From UBA1413 sp037447215 (lineage in GTDB: Bacteria; Bacteroidota; Bacteroidia; Bacteroidales; Prolixibacteraceae), in NCBI GenBank assembly GCA_037447215.1, contig JBBIHB010000002.1, positions 1-64,000 on the forward strand: a stretch of DNA of 64,000 nucleotides. Reading direction: 5' to 3'. The notes below the pieces were generated by a model. That model did no database searches, was not told the origin of the DNA, and saw nothing but the letters and a program-made list of their open reading frames with translations. Every line of letters begins with the position of its first letter. Within the stretch, counting starts at the first letter, position 1. The position numbers and the translations under genes were made by a program. Of this stretch, positions 16,578 through 23,222 are shown in pieces.

Positions 16578-18068
16578 TTAATTCTGCCTTGTTGTTTTAA
16601 TCCCTAATTTCAGCATTCTCGATTCGAGGGTTGTAGGTTTCAATCCCAGAATGCTTGCTGCTCCATAATCGCCCCTGATCCGCCAGTTTGTATGGTATAA
16701 TACTTTTTCTATGTATTCTTTTTCAACCACATCGAGCGGACGAAGGCTATCGTCAACTTTGGCTTTTTCTTTGGCAAACATCCAATCGCCCACTTTAAAT
16801 TCTTTCCCATCACTCAGAATTACTGCACGTTCAACAATATTTTCCAGTTCCCTGATGTTGCCTGGCCAATTGTAGGCCGTCAGTTTTTTAAATTCGGTCA
16901 TTGGGATTGAACTGATTTCTTTGTTGAATTTTTTAGTTGATTTATCGACAAAGTATTTTACCAGTTCAGGGATATCATTTTTTCGTTCCCTGAGGGAGGG
17001 TAAATGTATGGGGAATACATTCAGACGGTAAAACAGGTCGCTCCTGAATTTACCCTGATAGACTTCTTCGAGCAGGTCGCGATTGGTTGCCGCAATTATC
17101 CTGATATTCACCTTAATGGTAATATTGCTTCCGATGCGTTCAAATTCTCCTTCCTGAAGTACACGGAGCAATTTGGGTTGAAGCTCTATGGGGAGTTCAC
17201 CGATTTCGTCGAGGAACAGGGTACCATTGTGTGCCAACTCAAATCTCCCTATTTTTTTCTGCAATGCTCCGGTAAATGCTCCTTTTTCGTGCCCGAAAAG
17301 TTCACTTTCGATCAATGTGGCAGGAATGGAAGCACAATTGATTTTTACAAATTGTTTGTTTTTTCGCTGGCTGTTGTTGTAAATTGCCCGGGCAATCAAT
17401 TCTTTCCCAGTCCCTGTTTCTCCCATTATCAATACGGTTGCATCTGTGCTGGCAACCTGTTCAACCTGCTTTAAAACCCGCTGAAGGCTTTCGTTATGCC
17501 CAATAATTTCATCAAAGCTTTTGTGGATTTTTATTTCCTCTTTCAGCATAATATTTTCCGAAAGAAGTTTCTCTTTCAGGAGGTTGATTTCGTTATAAGC
17601 CTGTTGCAGGTCATCAAAGGCTTCCTTGAGTTGTGCAGTTTTTTCGTTTACCAGTTTTTCAAGGGTAATATTAACATCTTTAAGCTTGTCGTGGCTGATT
17701 TTAAGATCGATATGGGTTTTTACCCTGGTCAGGAGTTCCCATGAATTGAAAGGCTTATTGATGTAATCGACCCCACCAGCCTGAAACCCCCTGATTATAC
17801 TTTCTGAATCTGATTTAGCGGTCAGGAAAATTACAGGGATATCCCTGACTTTTTCGTCGGCTTTCATGGCCTGGCATACCTGAAATCCATCCATACCTGG
17901 CATCATTACATCAAGTATAACCAGGTCGAACTTTTCGTCCCTAAGCCATTCAAGGGCTTTAGGGCCGTCGAGAGCATATTCAACCTGATAGTTGTTATTG
18001 GTCAGAAAACCAGCAAGGACCTGGATGTTCCTTTTGTTATCGTCAACTATTAAAATTTTCTCGTTCAT
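16578..18068 (-). CDS. NtrC-family sigma-54 response regulator
   Basis: A 496-residue regulator with a receiver domain (about 1-120, phosphoacceptor Asp53), a coiled-coil linker (about 125-180), a sigma-54 AAA+ domain (about 185-420) and a C-terminal Fis-like helix-turn-helix (about 445-490). The AAA+ motifs are intact: Walker A GETGTGKE (216-223), the sigma-54-contacting GAFTGA loop (263-268) and Walker B LFLDEIG (284-290). Phosphorylation by the kinase encoded 42 bases upstream should drive open-complex formation at sigma-54 promoters. Target genes cannot be inferred. It forms an operon with the kinase and is followed by a terminator at 16365-16390. Confidence 0.92.
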   Translation of the reverse strand: MNEKILIVDDNKRNIQVLAGFLTNNNYQVEYALDGPKALEWLRDEKFDLVILDVMMPGMDGFQVCQAMKADEKVRDIPVIFLTAKSDSESIIRGFQAGGVDYINKPFNSWELLTRVKTHIDLKISHDKLKDVNITLEKLVNEKTAQLKEAFDDLQQAYNEINLLKEKLLSENIMLKEEIKIHKSFDEIIGHNESLQRVLKQVEQVASTDATVLIMGETGTGKELIARAIYNNSQRKNKQFVKINCASIPATLIESELFGHEKGAFTGALQKKIGRFELAHNGTLFLDEIGELPIELQPKLLRVLQEGEFERIGSNITIKVNIRIIAATNRDLLEEVYQGKFRSDLFYRLNVFPIHLPSLRERKNDIPELVKYFVDKSTKKFNKEISSIPMTEFKKLTAYNWPGNIRELENIVERAVILSDGKEFKVGDWMFAKEKAKVDDSLRPLDVVEKEYIEKVLYHTNWRIRGDYGAASILGLKPTTLESRMLKLGIKTTRQN

Positions 18069-18110
18069 ATGATATGGTTTTGTGTTTTTATCTCTGATTG
18101 CGTGGATTAT

Positions 18111-19322
18111 TTACATGGGTTGGAAGGAAATAGCCAAATGTGGTTCCCGTTCCAAAAATACTTTCGATCCATATTTTTCCACCATGCCCTTCAATGATTT
18201 TTTTGTAATTGCCAAGCCTAATCCGGTTCCTTTTTCACCACCGGTGCCCTTTGGCGCAATTAGCCTGAATGGAATTAAAGGTTCTGCTATTTTATGTTCC
18301 GGGATGCCTGTTCCCTTATCAGCCACATGAACAATTGCCCGTTGATGGTCTAAATTAAGCGTAACTTCATTTGTACCGTCAGGGTTTGTATATTTTATGG
18401 TATTCGACAACAGGTTATTCATTACCTGTTCTATTTTTAACCTATCGACTTTTACATCAAAGGGTTCACCTTTTTCCGTAAAACTGATATGTATTATCTT
18501 TTTCGATACCAGTACCTGGTATAACTTTACTGTTTCGGTAATTAGTGCATTAAGATTCAATTCTGTGAGATTAAATTTCAGCTTTCCCGATTCTATTTTC
18601 GAGATTTCGGGCAAATCTTCGATAAGCCTTAGCATAAAAGTGGCCGATGAAGAGATGTTATCGAGAAATTCTTCTTGTTCTTTTTCAATAACTCCATGTG
18701 TGTCTTCTTCCAGGAAGGTAGCAATCATAAGGATAACACTTATAGCATTTCTCATATCGTGTGCTGTTATACCTTGAAACTGGATTTTCATTTCGTTGAG
18801 CATTGCCAGTTCGGTATCCTGTTTGGCCAGTTGTCGCTGCAAGTTTACAAAATCATTGTTCAGGTACTGAATTTCTTCAAAATAATGGCGCTTATCGACT
18901 TCTGGGGATGGGTTTTTGCTGAATTTCGAATTCATGAAATGAGCCATAAGAAAAATATTCATACCAACCGAAAATGCCCACCTGCTCTCCTGATAATTTG
19001 GTTCTGGCAGAAACGAACGGGCAGGAATATTTTTCGTTGGCGAAACAAAGTTCAGCGGAGCTAATTCCATCCGACCATTAAAAAACAAATAATTTATACG
19101 GATGAAACTGTGTATGGTATTGGCCTGCTTATTGTTTGTTTTCTGGAGAAGGTTCAGGTTCCGGATATCATTTTCCGGTTCGGAGGCTCCTAGAGGTCTG
19201 GCATCATCGGCTACCAAGCTTGTCAATAGTTTGCCGATGGGTTCGGTACAGGCAATACCATCATCATTGCACAATATTTCTTCAACGGCTCCGATTTCAT
19301 TACAGGGCAAAGCAAATCCCAT
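18111..19322 (-). CDS. Sensor histidine kinase with a shortened PAS-like sensor region
   Basis: A 403-residue soluble histidine kinase. The N-terminal ~100 residues look like the start of a PAS domain (GAVEEILCNDDGI) that jumps to the helix after it (TNNKQANTIHSF), as if the second half of the PAS had been deleted. A linker helix (about 145-180) leads to the H-box GITAHDMRNAISV (His188), then the ATP-binding domain with N-box NNLLSNTIKY, DKGTGIP and GEKGTGLGLAI. It should phosphorylate the NtrC-like partner just downstream. Upstream lies a broken cobalamin-binding gene, likely its former input partner. A segment at about 19021-19110 is partly repeated at 20281-20380. A -7 element (19364-19357) supports the start at 19322. 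Confidence 0.82.
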   Translation of the reverse strand: MGFALPCNEIGAVEEILCNDDGIACTEPIGKLLTSLVADDARPLGASEPENDIRNLNLLQKTNNKQANTIHSFIRINYLFFNGRMELAPLNFVSPTKNIPARSFLPEPNYQESRWAFSVGMNIFLMAHFMNSKFSKNPSPEVDKRHYFEEIQYLNNDFVNLQRQLAKQDTELAMLNEMKIQFQGITAHDMRNAISVILMIATFLEEDTHGVIEKEQEEFLDNISSSATFMLRLIEDLPEISKIESGKLKFNLTELNLNALITETVKLYQVLVSKKIIHISFTEKGEPFDVKVDRLKIEQVMNNLLSNTIKYTNPDGTNEVTLNLDHQRAIVHVADKGTGIPEHKIAEPLIPFRLIAPKGTGGEKGTGLGLAITKKSLKGMVEKYGSKVFLEREPHLAISFQPM

Positions 19323-19356
19323 ACATGCAGTTTTTCACATTTAACTTACAATGATA

Positions 19357-19364
19357 CAAATATA
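19357..19364 (-). promoter_or_regulatory. Candidate -7 element for the kinase/regulator operon
   Basis: TATATTTG on the minus strand (19364-19357) matches TAnnTTTG and lies 35 bases before the kinase start codon, between the broken cobalamin gene and the kinase. No -33 TTTG was seen at the right distance. Confidence 0.4.
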
Positions 19365-19406
19365 ATATCTTATTCATCCGACAGGTGACCCGAATCAATT
19401 ATTTAG

Positions 19407-20270
19407 TCAGGCTGTCAACCGGTAAGCCATCCTTACTGCCTCAACAGCATTGAGTGCAAACCAATCGGCGCCATATTTTTATCATATTCTTAGCTTCGCC
19501 TTCATGGCATTGACGCCTGCTGATATATTCACTTACACTCCACTAACTGTTGGGGTATTGGCTCCAAAGTAATGGGCATCCCAACCTTTCATTATAAAAA
19601 AGATAGCCTACCATACTTATCCCTATTTTGTGCAGTTGCCACCAATACAGGGTGCAAGAAATCTCTTGCCATACCATTCAGATGAAAAAACATAGGGGTT
19701 TAACTGCGACATGATCATTTGCGTGGCTGCTGTACAAAAATGTTTTTTTTCCACGCTGATTTTAATGGAAAGCCACAACCAGCCAATTTCATACTGAGGT
19801 TTTTGAAATCTTCCTTATATACATCCTTGACTGCTAGTCCTTTTTTTTTTACTTCATTCAATATCAGGTTGGCCACAAAATGCGGATCACCTTTTAGCAG
19901 GAAATTGATNNNNNNNNNNNNNNNNNNNNNNNNNNNNNNNNNNNNNNNNNNNNNNNNNNNNNNNNNNNNNNNNNNNNNNNNNNNNNNNNNNNNNNNNNNN
20001 NNNNNNNNNNNNNNNNNNNNNNNCCCAATTGTGAAGTGTTACCAATATATGATTGCAATTCATTTACAGGCCTTTGCATCTGTTCAATCCCAGCCTGAAT
20101 GAATTTTTTAAAATTCTCTCTGTGGTTTTCTGGTAAAATTTCATTCAAAACCTCAAGGGTTCATTCAAGGGTAAAAATCACACTATTTTCCGGTAATATC
20201 ATACCCTGAAAAAGTGTTTTAACCCATGAAATTTCCATGATTTCAGAAACACAAACCGTTATGCCCGCCT
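19407..20270 (-). pseudogene. Broken cobalamin (B12)-binding sensor protein gene
   Basis: Conserved pieces of a MtbC1/CarH-like B12-binding protein can be read on the minus strand in changing frames. They are an N-terminal piece (EISWVKTLFQGMILPEN, then EVLNEILPENHRENF), a four-helix part after the N gap (LLKGDPHFVANLILNE), a W-x10-H motif piece (EIGWLWLSIKISVEKKHF), then TAATQMIMSQL, the corrinoid-ligand piece QLHKIGISMVGYLF, WDAHYFGANTP and the end ADWFALNAVEAVRMA, with the stop at 19407-19409. Frame changes fall near 19830, 19640 and 19595, with stops in the last third. A 12-base tandem duplication near 20150-20175 also makes an in-frame stop. The usual W-x9-EH motif reads KH. A 114-base N gap lies inside. 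Some frameshifts could be assembly error beside the gap, but the number suggests real decay. Confidence 0.75.
19910..20023. other. Assembly gap (114 N)
   Basis: An unbroken run of N inside the cobalamin-binding pseudogene. It marks a scaffold join or unresolved sequence, so the reading of nearby frameshifts needs care. Confidence 0.99.
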
Positions 20271-20661
20271 GAACATACGGGCAGGAATAACATCTCTCAT
20301 GGTAATTCCCCGCCAGAACGATTTTGTCGGGCTGGCATCTGACCATTAAAAAACAAGACAATTTATACGGATGAAACATAATCGGTAAAATTATGGATTT
20401 CATCAGACATGACTTCTTCAACAGGAAAGGGATATGGTAGCCTTCATCCCTTTTACAGATTTGTTTTCACGATGCACTGTAAGGTTTACGTAATTCAGGC
20501 TGACATGGGTACTACAGCCCGACAATCCTTTCAGCAATCATTTGAATTCATGGAGTTATCTGAGTATCAATTACTAGTCTGATATTTTCCATAAAAGTTT
20601 AAAATTGTTATTTCATAATAGCGAATTTTAAATTAACCTGTAAACCAAATGCCTGTCAACA
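20271..20661. other. Decayed region with a repeat of the kinase sensor segment
   Basis: No intact gene. The stretch at 20341-20377 (GACCATTAAAAAACAA, then AATTTATACGGATGAAAC) repeats 19073-19108 inside the histidine kinase almost exactly, and GGGCAGGAAT recurs at a similar offset before each copy. The kinase sensor segment and this region therefore share an origin. The rest up to 20661 probably includes the lost 5' end and promoter of the cobalamin-binding gene. Confidence 0.5.
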
Positions 20662-21771
20662 TTACTTTGTGAATCCTTTCCAAGATTTCAAATGACTTCT
20701 GTACCATTTTGGATTGCTAATCCTGTTAATTACTGATTTCCGCATTGATTTTGAATAAAAAGATTGAACAATTTGCCCTATATAGCCCAAAATCAGTCGC
20801 TCATACAATCGAACTGTAATTTTGTGGGTTTTATAAAACAGGAATGAACTTAGGTTTAAGTTATGTTTTATTTTGAAAACACTAGTTGTGTTCCTGCTCT
20901 TGGGAACAATGCCGAAATCAACACCTAAAGCCTCTTCGCTCAGGGCAAAATATTGTTCTGCTTTTCTTTTTTCTTTTATCGACGGAAGTATATCATTCAA
21001 CGATACTTTTTTCGAGAGAAGCAGCAGGTCGTACATATCCCTGTAAGATAGATTGCCATAAAGGTTCCCTTTGTTGCTTAATTGACTGTGTACAAAGTTC
21101 AGGATAATTTTGTATATATCAGTAAGAACAAGGCAACCAGGCAATTTTTTCACGTGCCTGGCATTCTTCCATGCCGTTTCTGCATTAAACCATCCTGCCT
21201 GCCCCGGATTGACAGGAAGACGGTGAACTTCGACCGAGGCAGGTTTTTCAGGGTGTGTCAGTCGTGGATAGTGTTTCATTTCCCTGATATCCCCAAAAAA
21301 AACTTCAGGGGGTTGATACCCAACACTCTCCATTATTCGGGCGGCTTCCAGGTATTTGTTTTCAGGTACTAAAAAATCAATATCCCCCATAATGCGCTCT
21401 CCCCGGTCAGAATATAAATCGTCAATCAGGTTTCCAGCACCTTTCAGGAATAGCGGTTCAATTCCATTTTGGTTCATTAACCCCGTAATCTCCTCTATCT
21501 GATCAATAATCTGAGCATTCCGTTTTACAGCGAGATTGTATATTTCTTGCATAAATCCCACAAGTTCGTTCGGAAGCAAGGTGAGCAGGTTATGATTTCT
21601 GAATTTACAATAAAGTGTTTGCAATACCAGGTGATCGCTGGTTAAACGAACAAATATTCCCCACTTTATTTTATCTTGAAAAATGATATTTCTGACAACC
21701 TCGATATTTTTTGGATTTTCATCCAACGAAAGGCATTTCCCGGCGAAATAAAATAACTCTTTTCTATTCAT
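20662..21771 (-). CDS. PF14907-like nucleotidyltransferase family protein
   Basis: A protein of about 369 residues resembling the uncharacterised nucleotidyltransferases (PF14907, NTP_transf_5 type). The core signature is LFLKGA (about 107-112) followed by RIMGDIDFLVP (about 126-136), whose two Asp residues fit a metal-binding DxD of the polymerase-beta fold. The C-terminal third is basic and helical. Such proteins recur with HPr-kinase-like proteins in lasso peptide and other RiPP loci, where they are thought to modify a phosphorylated peptide or small molecule. I chose ATG 21771; a TTG six bases upstream is less likely. It overlaps the stop of the kinase gene by a few bases, so the two are coupled. 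The substrate is unknown. Confidence 0.72.
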   Translation of the reverse strand: MNRKELFYFAGKCLSLDENPKNIEVVRNIIFQDKIKWGIFVRLTSDHLVLQTLYCKFRNHNLLTLLPNELVGFMQEIYNLAVKRNAQIIDQIEEITGLMNQNGIEPLFLKGAGNLIDDLYSDRGERIMGDIDFLVPENKYLEAARIMESVGYQPPEVFFGDIREMKHYPRLTHPEKPASVEVHRLPVNPGQAGWFNAETAWKNARHVKKLPGCLVLTDIYKIILNFVHSQLSNKGNLYGNLSYRDMYDLLLLSKKVSLNDILPSIKEKRKAEQYFALSEEALGVDFGIVPKSRNTTSVFKIKHNLNLSSFLFYKTHKITVRLYERLILGYIGQIVQSFYSKSMRKSVINRISNPKWYRSHLKSWKGFTK

Positions 21772-22906
21772 TACCAAACATTATTGTTAGGGTTTCAATG
21801 GCATTCAGGTTATCGGAGTATGTTAATTTGTAAAAGGAAGCTTTCAGTGCCCAGTTGATAAAGATACCGGCAAACTCCTTTTGGGGCGTGATATAGGATT
21901 GTTCGAGAATTCTGATCAACCCTTCAGCTTTTGATAATTTTTTGAGCCTGCATTTGAATTTTGGGTTATATTCAACAAATACCACTTCATTGAATGGATA
22001 AGAACCGGAAAGAGGTACCAGATTCAGTTCGCCGGACAGGTACCTCACTTTTTTTTCTGATGTGACTTGTTTCAGTGGTTTGTCGGCTAAAGTGGGGTAG
22101 TAGGGCATAAGAGTATTGACTGAGCCTTCTTTTACAGACATGGCAACCGGGAAGGGGTATGCCCTGATGTTGCGATCGACCGGAACAAAATCGTCAGATA
22201 CAAGTTGAAAGCCATTTTTAATAAGAATGGCGGAAAGGGTGGTTTTTCCACCACCTGGCACTGCCGATAACAGAATGGCTTTTTTCCCGTTAGTTATTCC
22301 CGAAGCATGAACTGCCATTAGCCATTCGCCCTCTGAGATGTTATGTGCAATACCGGCCATTTCCATAAAGAATTTTCCTTTCAGGAAATGTGTTTCTTCC
22401 CATGTGTATATCCCAAGAAATGAGCCATCTTTCCGTAATCCGATTTTTTCCCCAATGCTTAAGATTTCATAATTGGTTCTTTCCATTTCTTTTTCACTGG
22501 TTTCAAGGTGGCTGATCAGGGGATGAATGATACTTTCAAATATCTGATTTTCATAAACTATTGATATTGAACTATTACCTAATAAATAGTTTTTGATTGA
22601 GTAAGGCTTGACCTTTTCCTGATGGGGTAATTCAGTTTCGGGCATTACTTTTTCGAATAATCCGGGCAAGTCGAATTGATGGATACGTTGAATTATATCA
22701 TTTACGAGGTTTCTGGCAACAGTTGATGTGACCGTATAATTGATGGTGAGGTACGATATCATTTCCTTTTTGCTTTTCCCGTTTACGAACATCTTCATGA
22801 GTTCATAAGCGGGTTTTTTTAGCCAGGCAAAATTACGGCTGTTCTTAAACCATACAATGTAATTATCCCTGTACCTTACCGAAATATATAATATTTTTTG
22901 TTTCAT
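21764..22906 (-). CDS. PqqD-like domain fused to an HPr kinase-like domain
   Basis: A protein of about 380 residues. The first ~85 resemble a PqqD/RRE peptide-recognition fold (KQKILYISVRYRDNYIVW, later AYELMKMFVNGKSKKEMI). The rest resembles the HPr kinase P-loop domain: an H-A-S-G element, Walker A AVPGGGKTT (Lys221) and the downstream SDD (238-240) in LVSDDFVPVD. HPr-kinase-like enzymes phosphorylate a precursor peptide in some lasso peptide pathways (paeninodin type). Here recognition and kinase modules are in one chain, 103 bases after a 60-residue peptide gene. I chose ATG 22906; an upstream frame to 22984 would run through the terminator hairpin at 22951-22981 and encode an unrelated hydrophobic stretch. 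Function is inferred. Confidence 0.75.
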   Translation of the reverse strand: MKQKILYISVRYRDNYIVWFKNSRNFAWLKKPAYELMKMFVNGKSKKEMISYLTINYTVTSTVARNLVNDIIQRIHQFDLPGLFEKVMPETELPHQEKVKPYSIKNYLLGNSSISIVYENQIFESIIHPLISHLETSEKEMERTNYEILSIGEKIGLRKDGSFLGIYTWEETHFLKGKFFMEMAGIAHNISEGEWLMAVHASGITNGKKAILLSAVPGGGKTTLSAILIKNGFQLVSDDFVPVDRNIRAYPFPVAMSVKEGSVNTLMPYYPTLADKPLKQVTSEKKVRYLSGELNLVPLSGSYPFNEVVFVEYNPKFKCRLKKLSKAEGLIRILEQSYITPQKEFAGIFINWALKASFYKLTYSDNLNAIETLTIMFGNE

Positions 22907-22948
22907 GCAATATATCCTGTATTTAAATCCCGAAGATAGGAAATGTAT

Positions 22949-22981
22949 AAAAAAAGCTATCCCGGAGAGGAATAGCTTTTT
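22949..22981 (-). terminator. Terminator/attenuator between peptide gene and kinase gene
   Basis: AAAAAGCTAT (22951-22960) pairs with ATAGCTTTTT (22972-22981), and on the minus strand seven T follow. It begins 28 bases after the stop of the small peptide gene and ends before the kinase start. This is the expected place for partial termination that keeps a precursor peptide more abundant than its modifying enzymes. Confidence 0.78.
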
Positions 22982-23008
22982 CATGTTTTCTATATCATTT
23001 CGTCATTT

Positions 23009-23191
23009 TTACCATGGTGGGGGAGACGAGGGTGATGCAGCAGCTTTTTTTGGCGATGCCATAAGGATCATCAAAGTAGCTGCAGAAATCCCATAGTAGC
23101 CTGCTTTCCGGAGGGCTTCCTTGCGGTTGATTTTTTCGCCGGTAATTGCACTTTCCGGTTTTACTATCTTTTTATCGTTATTCTTTTTCAT
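23009..23191 (-). CDS. 60-residue peptide with hydrophobic segment and Pro-rich tail (candidate RiPP precursor)
   Basis: A 60-residue peptide in three parts. The N-terminus is polar and Lys-rich (1-20). A NRKEALRKAGYYG stretch leads to a hydrophobic segment (about 30-46). The C-terminal tail is SPKKAAASPSSPPPW. The Arg/Lys before the hydrophobic part give it the look of an export or anchoring signal (not a canonical Tat motif), leaving a short Ser/Pro tail ending in Trp. It follows the T9SS gene by 31 bases and is followed by a terminator, then the PqqD-kinase and nucleotidyltransferase. This is the pattern expected of a precursor peptide, with Ser residues available for phosphorylation. A structural membrane peptide is the alternative. 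I do not know a named family for it. Confidence 0.65.
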   Translation of the reverse strand: MKKNNDKKIVKPESAITGEKINRKEALRKAGYYGISAATLMILMASPKKAAASPSSPPPW

Positions 23192-23222
23192 AATATTATG
23201 TTTTAAATAATTTCATTAGTGA

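Noticed and set aside
20161..20421. Apparent 86-residue minus-strand gene
   Set aside because: Its end reads as the N-terminal part of the cobalamin-binding pseudogene and its start overlaps a repeat from the kinase, so it is a fragment, not a gene.
22907..22984. Longer start of the PqqD-kinase gene giving a signal-like N-terminus
   Set aside because: That stretch is the terminator hairpin read as codons; the PqqD-like domain begins right at the inner ATG.
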